DNA of 64,000 bases from Ephydatia muelleri (lineage: Eukaryota > Porifera > Demospongiae > Spongillida > Spongillidae). The notes beneath the pieces were generated by a model. The model did no database searches. It was given only the letters and a program-made list of their open reading frames with translations, and was not told the origin of the DNA. The stretch's first letter is position 1. Each line of letters begins with the position of its first letter. Below are positions 1 to 10,096 of the stretch, in pieces. The translations under genes and the position numbers were made by a program. The DNA lies in contig JABACO010000001.1 of assembly GCA_013339895.1 (NCBI GenBank), forward strand, positions 24,498,245 to 24,562,244, written 5' to 3'.

Positions 1-16
1 CCACTGCATGTCCATG

Positions 17-355
17 TCAACAACCACTGACATGGCAATTGTTGCTGCCTTGCCACTGCCTTGTGACACTAACTTGGATATGGACATAGATGATCCATCT
101 GATTGAAAACCACCCATGAAGTGTCACTCTAGTAATCCTGCTATATAAAGAATACAAAGATTCTACCAAACCAGCTGTTAAAAGAGACATGGGTAAACAG
201 ACAGGGAGTGATTCCACAGGACGTAGGGACTCCGGAACAACCTCAGACAACATATCCACAGGGCTTAAGGATTCTGGAACAAGCTGAGATAAAGATAAGC
301 CTTCTGAAACTGCAACCTTAATATGATTGCGAGGAATAGCCACAATCAGCTTCAA
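17..355 (-). CDS. Hypothetical ORF, possible exon
   Basis: An open frame of 112 codons on the minus strand starts at an ATG at the right end. I do not recognise the protein. It contains two imperfect copies of a Leu-Val-Pro-Glu-Ser-Leu unit near residues 25-50, which suggests a small internal duplication. No clear splice signals define it, and no neighbouring gene runs in the same direction. It could equally be a chance frame in non-coding DNA. Confidence 0.2.
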   Translation of the reverse strand: MKLIVAIPRNHIKVAVSEGLSLSQLVPESLSPVDMLSEVVPESLRPVESLPVCLPMSLLTAGLVESLYSLYSRITRVTLHGWFSIRWIIYVHIQVSVTRQWQGSNNCHVSGC

Positions 356-925
356 AGATGCACTCCTCTTTCTTTCCGCGTTCTTAATGTTCCCGGCGTT
401 TAAATTTTCTTCCTCCCATCATCACCTTTGTAGCAATTCACAAAATAAATGGGACACGTTTGGCCTTTAAAAACATGCGATGCGCACACAACCAACACTG
501 CACTGTCAAAATAATGTACCGGTAATATCACAACGGCGTATAAGCTCCCCCCCAAACTAAGGGTATAGGAAATGTGATTGTGAAAGTTACAAGGACGCTA
601 TGCGCCAAAACGAAAGCGATGGGCACACAATAGCCTATATGAAGTATATATCGATAACAGCTCGTCTAGATCAGCGGATTCTCCCCCACAAGTAAAACAA
701 AAGGCTAATTTGTATATAATTAATTTTTTTACACCAAATCTAGCAGCGCCTAATGAATCCATGGTGGATTATCTATACGCTGCCCGTATTAAAATCGAAA
801 AAGGGTAGTTAGTTACCTTGTGGCATGTATTCAAAGTACAAAATCCGCCCCCTTTTTGGTCTATACTACTAAGGCTTGCGAGGATCGCGCGCGTTAAAAT
901 TGCCAAAGTCTATGGCGCACGTGAT
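356..925. other. Non-coding stretch, probably the body of a DNA transposon
   Basis: No gene is supported here. The right part (about 835-925) resembles the inner flank of the inverted-repeat element at 12021-12907: both carry a run like 'ccgcc(c/t)ctttttg' followed by a CACGTGA-type motif and then the shared terminus at 926-955. This suggests the stretch is the interior of a diverged member of the same transposon family. I could not find a left terminus inside the window. Confidence 0.35.
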
Positions 926-956
926 TAGTTTCCAATCCCTCTATATATTATCTCTG
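926..956. mobile_element. Transposon terminus abutting a truncated ubiquitin repeat
   Basis: The sequence TTCCAATCCCTCTATATATT matches the terminal inverted repeat of the element at 12021-12907 (TTCCAATCCCTCTCTAAATA). It ends within a few bases of the point where the first ubiquitin repeat of UbK-1 becomes recognisable (Thr-Ile-Gly-Asp). The first 22 or so residues of that repeat are therefore replaced by transposon DNA. The other end of this element was not found. Confidence 0.5.
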
Positions 957-1588
957 CCATCGGCGATGTGAAATCGAAGATCCAGGACAAGGAAGGCATT
1001 CCACCAGACCAACAGCGACTTATCTTTGCTGGCAAAGAGCTGGAGGACAGTCATACTCTGAGTGACTACAACATCCAAAAGCAGTCAACTCTCCACCTTC
1101 TTTTTCGTTTGCGTGGTGGTATGAAAATCAAGACCTTGACTGGCAAGACCATCACCTTGGAAGTGGAACCAAGTGATACCATCGGCAATGTGAAGGATAA
1201 GATCCAGGACAAGGAAGGCTATCCACCAGACCAACAGCGACTTATCTTTGCTGGCAAAGAGCTGGAGGACAGTCATACTCTGAGTGACTACAACATCCAA
1301 AAGCAGTCAACTCTCCACCTTGTTCTTCGTTTGCGTGGTGGTATGAAAATCTTTGCAAAGAACTTGATAGGTATGACCATCAATTTGGAGGTGCAACCAA
1401 GCGATACCATTGAAAGTGTGAAAGCGAAGATCCAGGACAAGGAAGGCATTCCACCAGACCAACAGCAACTTATCTTTGCTGGCAAAGAGCTGCTAGACAG
1501 TTGTACTCTGAGTGACTACAACATCGGAAAGCACTCAACTCTCCACCTTTTTCGTCGTTTGCGTTGTGGTATGCAAATCTTTGTGAAG
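957..1588 (+). pseudogene. UbK-1 ubiquitin-repeat exon, truncated at both ends
   Basis: The frame encodes a partial first ubiquitin unit lacking its N-terminal strand, two complete 76-residue units, and the first seven residues of a fourth (MQIFVKI). Repeats 1 and 2 end in the normal LRLRGG-type tail and repeat 3 in LRCG, so unlike UbK-2 and UbK-3 these units could still be cut by deubiquitinases. The 5' end is lost against a transposon terminus. The fourth unit runs directly into a sequence also present at about 4664-4724 and 53885-53945. The kinase exon at 6594 is its likely former partner. An apparent start at 968 is only a GTG inside the repeat, so no real initiator is visible. A pseudogene or an assembly join is the best reading. 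Confidence 0.7.
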
Positions 1589-1650
1589 ATACTCCATTTA
1601 TTACTATTTTACTGGTCTATGGGTTTATATGATTGACATGTTCACCTTAC
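1589..1650. repeat. Misplaced copy of the UbK intron flank
   Basis: About 60 bp here (around 'actggtctatgggtttatat') are nearly identical to 4664-4724 and to 53885-53945, where they lie inside the intron between the ubiquitin and kinase exons. Here they are joined directly to a broken ubiquitin repeat on the left and to a coiled-coil gene on the right. This marks a rearrangement breakpoint or a mis-assembly. Confidence 0.7.
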
Positions 1651-1672
1651 GTTTGGCACTTCCTGTTAGCAG

Positions 1673-1885
1673 GGGATACAGTTGCCATAGTGACATTGAC
1701 TACTGACAATGAGAAGCTGAGACAGGATGTGGCAAGTCTAAGTGTGGAGCTGGAGCGCATGAAGCAACAGGTGGCGTCCAGTTCACAAGAGCTAGTCACC
1801 TTGAGGGCAAAGGTCAGCATCACTCTTCACCCTGCACACATGTACACATAAACACAGAGATGTGCACATGTACATTGTAAGCAAC

Positions 1886-1933
<48 letters not shown>

Positions 1934-3295
1934 AGACCCAGACCCAGGGTATGGTCCATTTGACACATTCTCACACAAAGTCACAAAGATGATTTCTTTT
2001 CCTCCAGCTGGACTGCCACAATATCTTAGAGAGAGAAGGAGGAACACTGGTTGCTAGGTGGGTGGGCGTGGTCACGTGACTCACATGACTTCCCCATTTT
2101 GTCGCCATGGCAGTAAGCCACCCATATCCCCCGACGATGAGAAGATACTGAAAGCGTTGGCGGAACAGTTGGATAGACTGTGTGCCTTGGCAGAGAAACT
2201 CAAGTGAGAGAACTGTTGTCATTGTGTGTGCAGGAAAGGGCACAAGTACCACGCCCCCATGTGGGTGTGAGTAGTTCCCATTGTAATAGAGGTGTGTCTA
2301 CGTGTGGTGTGGATATTTAATATGTTCATTGTTAAGCACTATCGCTACATATCAGTGCGTTAGTTTAAAACACCATTTCTAGAGCGATTGGGACTGTCCC
2401 TTTTATGGCTTGACCCTTCCACCTGACTATCCCTTGACCCTTCCACCTGACCACCCCTTAACCCTTCCACCTGACCACCCCTTAACTCTCCTGCCACCAC
2501 CCCATCCTCCATCACCCCTTGACTCTCCCAAACTCTGCACCTGTTTCTCAAAGTACAATGAGGAAAATATAGCAGGTTAGTGACATAACTCCTTCCTCCC
2601 CCCTCCTTCCCTTCCTCCTCCCCCCTCCTTCCCTTCCTCCTCCCCCTCCTTCCCTTCCTCCTCCCCCTCCTTCCCTTCCTCCTCCCCCCTCCTTCCCTTC
2701 CTCCTCCCCCTCCTTCCCTTCCTCCTCCCCCTCCTTCCCTTCCTCCTCCCTCTCCTTCCCTTCCTCCTCCCCCTCCTTCCCTTCCTCCTCCCCCCTCCTT
2801 CCTTCCTCCTCCCCCCTCCTTCCCTTCCTCCTCCCCCTCCTTCCCTTCCTCCTCCCCTCCTTCCCTTCCTCCCCCTCCTTCCCTTCCTCCTCCCCCCCTC
2901 CTTCCTTCCTCCTCCCCCCTCCTTCCCTTCCTCCTTCCCCCTCCTTCCCTTCCTCCTCCCCCTCCTTCCTTCCTCCTCCCCCCTCCTTCCCTTCCTCCTC
3001 CCCCCTCCTTCCCTTCCTCCTCCCCCCTCCTTCCTTCCTCCTCCCCCCTCCTTCCTTCCTCCTCCCCCCTCCTTCCCTTCCTCCTCCCCCCTCCTTCCCT
3101 TCCTCCTCCCAAAGACCCGGCATCACCAGCAACTTGAAGGCTCCGCCCCCTCCTGGTGCCTCCGCCCTCTACCCCATGCTAGCTATTGATGGGGATGGAG
3201 AGGAGTTCTCCATCCTTGAGCCGCCAGTGGAGGCCAAGGTTCTACCATCATACCACAAGCCAGCCAGCTTGTCACAGCAGTTGCCTCTGCTCTGA
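1673..3295 (+). CDS. 3' exons of an unidentified coiled-coil protein
   Basis: Four exons with matching phases can be joined: 1673-1812, 2008-2057, 2114-2203 and 3115-3295. Each is bounded by AG and GT, and the last ends in TGA. The first exon encodes a Leu/Glu/Lys/Gln-rich coiled coil (NEKLRQDVASLSVELERMKQ). The third encodes a second amphipathic helix (EKILKALAEQLDRLCALAEK). The last is Pro-rich and ends ...QQLPLL. The third intron holds a C/T minisatellite that runs up to the acceptor. I do not recognise the family. The upstream exons are missing: the first visible exon lies 85 bp after the broken ubiquitin repeat, in a compatible phase. It may be a displaced gene fragment or a ubiquitin/coiled-coil fusion. 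Confidence 0.6.
1891..1931. repeat. (CA)n microsatellite in coiled-coil gene intron
   Basis: About 20 CA units lie in the intron between the exons ending at 1812 and starting at 2008. Confidence 0.95.
2586..3109. repeat. C/T minisatellite, unit about 20-21 bp
   Basis: About 25 imperfect copies of a unit like CCCCTCCTTCCCTTCCTCCT lie in an intron. The array ends five bases before the acceptor AG at 3113-3114, so its last units form the polypyrimidine tract. A three-unit version with the same flank (GTGACATAACTCC) is present at 6320-6385. Long frames on either strand here are repeat artefacts. Confidence 0.95.
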
Positions 3296-3341
3296 CCGAA
3301 GTTGGGAAGGCAAAGGCAAACACCTGACGGTACACTCAATG

Positions 3342-4558
3342 TGGGATGTGTGGAGGGTTGAGGGGTGGGATGTGTGGAGGGTTGAGGGGTGGGATGTGTG
3401 GAGGGTTGAGGGGTGGGATGTGTGGAGGGATGAGGAGTGGGAATGTGTGGAGGGTTGAGGGGAGTGGATGTGTGGAGGGTTGAGGGAGTGGGATGTGGCG
3501 GGTTGCGGCGTGGGCTGTGTTCGGGTTGCGGGTGCGCTGTGTGCGGGTTGCGGGGTGCGCTGTTTGGCGGTTGCGTGGCGTGGGCTGTGTGGGGTTGCGG
3601 GTGGCTGTGTGGCGGGTTGCGGGGTGCGCTGTGTTGTGCGGTTCGGGCGTGGGCTGTGTGGCGGGTTGCGGGCGTGGGCTGTTGGCGGTTGAGGCGTGGG
3701 CTGTGTGGCGGTTGCGGGGTGGGCTGTGTGGCGGGTTGCGGGCGTGGGCTGTGTGGCGGGTTGCGGGGTGCGCTTGTGGCGGGTTGCGGGTGGGCTGTGT
3801 GGCGGGTTGCGGGCGTGGGCTGTGTGGCGGGTTGCGGGGTGCGCTGTGTGGCGGGTTGCGGGCGTGGGCTGTGTGCGGGTTGCGGGGTGGGCTGTGTGGC
3901 GGGTTGCGGGGTGCGCTGTGTGGGCGGGTTGCGGGCGTGGGCTGTGTGGCGGTTGCGGGCGTGGGCTGTGTGGCGGGTTGCGGGCGTGGCTGTGTGGCGG
4001 GTTGCGGGTGGGCTGTGTGGCGGGTTGCGGGCGTGGGCTTGTGGCGGGTTGCGGGTGCGCTGTGTGGCGGGTTGCGGGGTGGCTGTGTGGCGGGTTGCGG
4101 CGTGGGCTGTGTGGCGGGTTGCGGGGTGCGCTGTTGTCGGGTTGCGGGGTGGGCTGTGTGGCGGGTTGCGGGCGTGGGCTGTGTGCGGGTTGCGGGTGGC
4201 TGTGTGCGGGTTGCGGGCGTGGGCTGTGTGGCGGGTTGCGGGGTGGGCTGGTGGCGGGTTGCGGGCGTGGGCTGTGTGGCGGGTTGCGGGCGTGGGCTGT
4301 GTGGCGTTTCGGGCGTGGTCTGTGTGGCGGGTTCCGGGCGTGGGCTGTGTGGCGGGTTGCGGGCGTGGGCGTGTGCGGGTTGCGGGGGTGGGCTGGTGGC
4401 GGGTTGCGGGCGTGGGCTGTGTGAGTGTTGCGGGAGTGGGCTGTGTGGCGGGTTGCGGGGTGCGCTGTGTGGCGGGTTGAGGGCGTGGGCTGTGTGGCGG
4501 GTTGCGGGAGTGGGCTGTGTGGAGGGTTGAGGGAGTGGGATGTGTGGACGGGTTCAGG
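3342..4558. repeat. G-rich minisatellite with an A-free core, unit about 24 bp
   Basis: About 50 tandem units occur. The edges use GTGGGATGTGTGGAGGGTTG. The core (about 3500-4420) uses the same unit with three A-to-C changes, GTGGGCTGTGTGGCGGGTTG. As a result some 900 bp contain almost no adenine. Many single-base length differences occur between units. Three long overlapping frames here (Cys/Gly/Val/Ala/Trp-rich) are artefacts of the repeat. Confidence 0.95.
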
Positions 4559-4562
4559 GAGT

Positions 4563-5112
4563 GGGGAATTCTGTAATTACATGCACTTACCTGTCCCTCT
4601 TATTACGACTGGTTATGGTAAACACAACACTTGCTAAATTAGCGTTTCTTTCTTTTGAGCATACTCCATTAATTACTATTTTACTGGTCTATGGGTTTAT
4701 ATGATTGACATGTTCACCTTAAGTTTGGGATAAAGGAGGTTTAATTACATCATAACTTGTAGATGGATGATGTGAAGGTATTGCTATATGGCATATGTTT
4801 GATTTGATGGGTTGTTCCAATCATTAAGTAATTAAAGTGTCTAACTAGTTACTGAATGACATGATTGCATATCCAGGGTGTTCTACAAATGAAGGCAACA
4901 GTTTCAGATGAATATAATTTTTATTAGTTTACATGTAGTTATGGGTATGCCGTGCAGTTTTTAGGAAAATATCAACTGTGTCATTAAAATCTCACGAGCA
5001 GAAAAATCAAATCCTTTCTAATTTAATGACGTAACCTGAATTAAAGTTAAATGTTAATTATTTTATTTGGAAACTGTCCAACGTCATTCAAATGAGAACA
5101 CACACACACACA

Positions 5113-5147
<35 letters not shown>

Positions 5148-5345
5148 ACACAATGTCCTGCTCTACACTGGTAGTGCTATTATTGAAAGAATAGCATGGT
5201 ATTGGCATGAACCAGTTGAACATTCAACCGGCCATATATATCATTGAGCACCATGGACTCTGGCTAGCATGTGGAGGTGGCAAGTCTTGAGACAATTGAG
5301 GAGATGATGTAATGCTGCTGTTCTGCCAAGAACCAGTTAGGTATC
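4563..5345. repeat. Duplicated UbK intron sequence (copy 1)
   Basis: From TTCTGTAATTACATGCACTT onwards this block is collinear with 53752-54825, the intron between the ubiquitin and kinase exons of UbK-2, including the CA microsatellite at about 5101-5150 and the ATCCTGCTCTACACTGG-like stretch after it. No gene is seen. It marks this region as what remains of the UbK-1 intron. Confidence 0.75.
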
Positions 5346-6430
5346 AAGATGTCAGCCAGGCTATGCCACTGGTGAGGTAAAAGCATGGGGTAAAGAAATG
5401 GATTAGTCGGGCCTTGTTTGTCACTGAGACAGGTTTAGCAAATGGTTGAACAGGTAGTCATCAGGGCAGCTATTTTGAGTGTGGGGAGGGAGGCGAAGGG
5501 GAGGACAATCTCAGCAGTGATGGCTTCTGCTGGAGAAACCAGTTTGTGAAAGACCTGTATGGCTTGTCTGATGGAGATCCAAAGCCAGAAGAACAAATGG
5601 AGGAGATGAAAGCTGCAGATGATTGGTGAGACAATGACCGCAGCCTCCTCTGCTCAGGCTGAGCTGAGCTTGTTCCCAGGCAATGTTGGATTTGTGCTGT
5701 TATCAATTCATATTGATACTCACATGAATGCACAACATTGTAAATTATAAAATCATTTAACCGCTAAACTGATATCTGCAAGGTTGGCACCTGGTCCAGC
5801 CTGTGCCATGAACACTCTTGCACCTGAGCTGACAAAACTCAGGTTAAGCCTGCATGCTGTATATGTCAACTGAGAATGATAGATCTGATGGAGTTAGCAT
5901 GAATTGAGAGGCAAGAGTGGATGCAGAAGGTGTTTTGAAGGCTAAGTTGTCCCATGCCCTGAACAATTTGACTACTAGTGACACAATTACATACTAGTTC
6001 ATCCCAAATTCCTGAGTTTTCATTACGCTTGTGTTCTGTAGCAGTTGCTGCTGTGCCTAATGTAAGGCTTTATTTGTAAATATTCAAAACAACAAAACAA
6101 GCACAATGCGAATTGTTAATAACTTGCTATCACATAAATTTTAATACCAATATATATATTGTGGTATTTCATTAATTTTGTAGTGGACCTACTAGAAATG
6201 TTTATTACAATGACTTATCTAACAAATATTCAACATAAATGAATACTGATGTGAAATTGATTGAACCTGGCAACTTGAAACTCATACTGTTCCACTGCAT
6301 ATTCACTACGTATGCATAATGTGACATAACTCCTCCCTCTCTTCCTCCCCCCTCCTTCCCTTCCTCCTCCCCCCTCCTTCCCTTGTTGATTCATGAGGGT
6401 TTTTATATGATATCTCAAACTGTTACAAAA
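5346..6430. other. About 1.1 kb inserted into the UbK-1 intron
   Basis: This stretch has no counterpart in the otherwise collinear UbK-2 intron, which goes straight from 'gatgtcagccagg' to 'aaatatgattgaatgaatatt'. No gene or complete transposon is recognised. It includes a short copy of the C/T minisatellite at 6320-6385. A minus-strand frame of 87 codons at 5470-5733 has no supporting signals. Confidence 0.4.
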
Positions 6431-6593
6431 TGATTGAATGAATATTATTTGACTAACTACTTGTAATACGTGTAATAAAAACCAAGTGGTTATTAATTTT
6501 TGGAGTTATATAATTTTAAAACCATTGCCTTCATTTGTAAACACACCCTGGTACACTTTGTTACAACAAATCTGTTCTCATGTTTTCCCACAG

Positions 6594-7813
6594 CCGTTAT
6601 GGAACTGTATCAATCAATTGCAAAGCAATATCAAGTGACCCATGGAGAAATGAAGAAGCATGATCAAGCAATGAAGGAACAAGATCAAACAATGAAGGAA
6701 CGAGATCAAGCAATGCAAGAACGTGATCAAGCTATGAAGGAACGAGATCACGTAACGAATGAACGAGATCAAGCAATGAATGAAAGAGATCAAGCAATGA
6801 AAGAACGTGATCAAGCAATAGAGGAACGAGATCAAGTAAAGGAAGTATACATTCAAAAAGTAATGGACAAAGAGAAGGAACGAGAGCAAGCAATCAAGGA
6901 GAGAGATCTTGCAGTGAAGGAATGCCATCAAGCTATCAAAGAGCGGGATAGAACAATCAGGGAACTAAACGAGAAGCAGTCCAAAAGTAGCACATTCTGG
7001 ATAGTACCACGTCGTCATGTGACTGTGTTGGAGAAAGTGATAGGAGTAGGGGCATGGGGATATGTTAAGGAAGGAAGGTTCAGAGATCAACAGGTGGCTG
7101 TAAAGTGTGTCCATGAGCTGATCTTAAGCAAGCAGACCATGCAAAGAGTGTATCGTGAGATCTGTACCATGTCCCAAGTTCACCACCCCAATCTTGTGCT
7201 ATTTATAGCAGCAGTGCTGGATGACCAGGGAGGACCCATGATCATCACTGAACTGTTGGACACCACATTGAGGAAGGCCTATGAGGACAGCCTCTTTAAG
7301 CCTGGCCTGGACCAGTGCATGGGCATATTTCGTGATGTGGCCTCTGCCCTATGCTACCTCCATGGGCTTGAAGAACCCATCATCCACAGAGATGTCAGCT
7401 CAGCCAATGTGCTTTTGAAGGCCATGGCTAGAGGTGAGTGGAAAGCCAAATTATCGGACTTTAGGTCTGCCAATTGGGCCAAGGAAGCTTGTACCATGGG
7501 GGAAGGTGCCATTGTCTATACAGCCCCAGAGGCATTTCCAGTCCACCCCGCTCTCGGTGCCAAGCCACCACCACAGACCACCAAGATTGATGTGTACAGT
7601 TATGGAATACTGCTGTGTGAGGTGACATTGAGAGAGTTCCCTGATCCTGTCACCTTCCATGAAATGAAAGCAAAAGTAAAGGCCAAACATGCTTCCCTGC
7701 ATCCCCTGGTGCTGAGGTGCACTGAAACTAAACCTGAAAAACGACCCACCATGTCAGTAGTTCTTGCCAATTTATGTAATTCTCCATGCAAAACTGATTC
7801 AGGTAATATGTAA
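6594..7813 (+). CDS. UbK-1 coiled-coil/TKL kinase exon with a DFR motif
   Basis: The exon starts after a CAG acceptor, five bases before the ATG at 6599, and runs to TAA. It encodes a short N-terminal segment, nine 7-residue repeats (RDQAMKE type) plus four diverged ones after a spacer, and a complete-length kinase domain. Visible motifs are the Gly loop (GVGAWGYV), [30 protein letters not shown] and RPTMSVV. The metal-binding DFG is DFR (SDFRSAN), whereas UbK-2 and UbK-3 keep DFG. The substitution may weaken Mg-ATP binding, so this may be a pseudokinase. The ubiquitin exon that should feed it is broken, so expression as a fusion is doubtful. From the ATG alone it would still give a 404-residue protein. 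Confidence 0.8.
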
Positions 7814-8215
7814 GAGTTCTCACCATGGTATGTAGTTGGACATTTTGAGTGATTTTTGCACTTAAATGATTCAATACTGAGTAGATCTTTTTCATACATG
7901 TTCTAATTTAAAAGTAGTATTAGTTATTTCTGTTCATATCACTGTACATGTTGACTCATTGCGCAATCCAATGTCATGTCTGTAGCTGGGGCAACAGCAT
8001 GTGGGCAGAGGAAGTGCACAACCAACGACACCAGGTGTGCTTAGTTGGGGTGGGTTTGCACCCCTCTTGTGGTGGACTCTTACAGAACATGGGGCAGGGA
8101 GGCTCAGAAGTGCTTCCAACTCGCATCTAGGTCCAGTCATCACGCAGTCGTACTGCTCAAACTACTTGTTGTGGCATAGCAGCATCATGACATAATTATT
8201 ATTTTTTAAATATTT
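7814..8215. repeat. Intergenic segment shared in inverted orientation with 13030-13420
   Basis: The segment between the kinase and the CCDC115 copy (motifs such as AGCTGGGGCAACAGCATGTG and ACACCAGGTGTGCTTAGTTG) reappears reverse-complemented at 13030-13420. A short piece also appears after UbK-2 near 56876. No coding function is visible. It shows that the duplication extended through the intergenic DNA. Confidence 0.7.
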
Positions 8216-8262
8216 TTTAAAGGTGTTGCGCTCCGTTTAGTAATGTATCACCGAATCACAAT

Positions 8263-8925
8263 GAGCAAGACGACAGCTATATGCGAGCAATTGGACGGGT
8301 CGTGGTGGATACCATGAAGCGGCTGGAGCAGCTGAGAGAGAAGTACGCAACAGCAGTTGGCGAAGTACGTTAGAACTTAGACAGATGTGAATTATCTAGG
8401 GTTATTTCAATATGGCGAAGGCGCGCTATTCGATGGGCGGTACATCAGTGAGCCAGCTGCATGTACGACTGCGTGATGACCCCACTGGTCCGTGTAGCGA
8501 CGACCCTAATGAAAGCGACCAATCGGAACTGTCGCTCACGTTGTTGAGGACGCCCATCGTATAGTCTCGTACCTCGACCCTGATTCCCACAGCTGCGGGT
8601 GGATTACATCACCGCTACGTAGCGGTGATGTAATACATCCGCTGCTGTGAAAACATGGGTCTGGGTACGAGACTACCCATCGTACGCGGTGGCGGGAAAG
8701 TTTCGGACAAAGAGGGCCGGGAAGGGCACGAGTACAGGGGCCAGGCACAGCAGAATTTTATGGAAGGTGATATTTTGTAGCATTCAGGTGTGGTGCTTTT
8801 GTTCATCATTGTGCTACGTTTGGTTTGCAGCCATTACTTATGTGGTGGATCTTGCACAAGCTCAGGAGAGGGTGGAGTTCCTGAGAAAGAAGTATTGTGC
8901 TTTACTGAAGGAGAAGGAACAATAG
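8263..8925 (+). pseudogene. CCDC115 copy, disrupted by a MITE and a deletion
   Basis: This copy keeps an undamaged first exon (to 8364, donor GTACGT). It encodes a helix (TMKRLEQLREKYATAVGE) that leads into AKARYSMGG in exon 2 (from 8400). Exon 2 is split by a 114-bp MITE at 8562-8675 and has lost about 130 bp that in the minus-strand copy encode the DPLKWFGELL motif. Exon 3 (8831-8925) encodes the C-terminal helix but stops five residues earlier than the minus-strand copy. Introns are retained, so it arose by DNA duplication rather than retrotransposition. It is almost certainly non-functional. Confidence 0.85.
8562..8675. mobile_element. 114-bp palindromic MITE with a 9-bp target duplication
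   Basis: The element begins TAGTCTCGTACC and ends GGTACGAGACTA, a perfect inverted repeat. Its centre is also palindromic (TTACATCACCGCTACG / CGTAGCGGTGATGTAA). It is flanked on both sides by CCCATCGTA (8553-8561 and 8676-8684). The intact minus-strand CCDC115 has that 9-mer only once, which confirms an insertion. A 9-bp duplication fits Mutator-like elements; an 8-bp (hAT) reading is less likely. Confidence 0.92.
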
Positions 8926-9788
8926 TGTGGACCAGAGTTGTGTTTATATATGTGCCGCCCCTACTAAGAAATGAAGAGCAGTCCCATTCCGAGTCCGTTG
9001 CCTCCTTGCCCCTTGAAGGACAGAGCGAGGAGGAGTCGTTGTCGTACTCGGTACAAGAGGCCCAGGAGAGTGGTCACTCCGACCCAGTCCTAAGCTGCAG
9101 GCCCAGGAACCACCTGCCACCAAGCCAGCACCACCATCAGAATTGGACCCTCCTGAAACCAAAGTGGTTGGGTCCAGTAAGCCATCAGACATCTCAGGAC
9201 ACCAAGAAGTCAAGCCCAAGGCTGCAGAGACTATGCTGCCAACCATCCTCCAATTGCAGAGCAGAAGGTTTTGAAGGACGAGTCCACAGCCACCTCCCCT
9301 CATGTCACCCTGGACGATCCCATATCACATGCTCCAAAGGAAAGGTTCATATCGCAGACCTCCATAGATTCAGTAAGTCCTGTGTGAAATTAGTGAATGA
9401 CTTTTACCAAATGTCCTTTTCCTCCTCACTTTTCTACATTTCTCCTCTCCAACACCACCATGCCTTCATCATCCTTGACCACTTGTCTGGTCCTATTCCT
9501 TCCCTCTTTCTTTGCCACTCTTGATTGGCAGACTCTCAGTTCAGGTGCAACCACCCCTCAATCTTCAGTTCCACCCAACTTTCCTCCAGTGAGCATAGAG
9601 TTATGTAGCAGTACATGTTCTAAATCATTGGTGCTTGTGTGTGTGTGTTGCTCTGTGTACAGTACCATTACTTTACTTGATTTCTACACCCTCCACTACC
9701 TCTCCTGTCTGAAGGTTATCTCAGAAGATGCCCACCCTGTGACTATGCTAGACATGTCATTGCACAGTGGCCTCCAAGGCTTCCAACC

Positions 9789-10096
9789 CAGGCCCGTAGC
9801 CAGGTCAGGAAATGGGGGGGTTCGGAAAAACAAATGTGGACCTTACTAGTGGGCGGTGGCCGAGGTGGGCAGTCCACGATATACGAAAAGTGGGGGGGGG
9901 GGGGGGGGGGGGGCAATTCGCTTCAGGTCCATTACGAAAAGTAGGGGGGGGGGGGCAATTCGCTTCAGGTCCATTACGAAAGGGGTCTGGGGCAAAGCCC
10001 CAGAGGCTTCGCAAGCCGGGACCCGCACCACATAAGCGGACCTTGACCCTTTTAGGGGGGGGGGGTTCGTTCGAACCCCCCCTGGCTACGGGCTTG
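9789..10096. mobile_element. 308-bp poly-G-rich MITE with a CAACC target duplication
   Basis: The ends CAGGCCCGTAGCCAGG and CCTGGCTACGGGCTTG match as inverted repeats at 15 of 16 positions. The element is flanked by CAACC at 9784-9788 and 10097-10101. It interrupts the WNK exon 11 copy at a site that is uninterrupted in the functional gene. Inside are several G runs of 7 to about 20 and a duplicated CAATTCGCTTCAGGTCCATT block. Confidence 0.9.

Noticed and set aside
968..1636. Normal polyubiquitin gene
   Set aside because: The first unit lacks its N-terminus, the fourth is cut after seven residues, residues differ from the near-invariant ubiquitin sequence, and the arrangement matches the kinase fusion family.
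3437..4637. Three overlapping frames of 240-350 codons rich in Cys, Gly, Val, Ala and Trp
   Set aside because: They are read-through of the 24-bp G-rich minisatellite in all three plus frames, with no start context or splice signals.
8944..9303. Minus-strand frame of 119 codons
   Set aside because: Antisense of the WNK pseudogene fragments. The same antisense frame appears at the functional exon 9.
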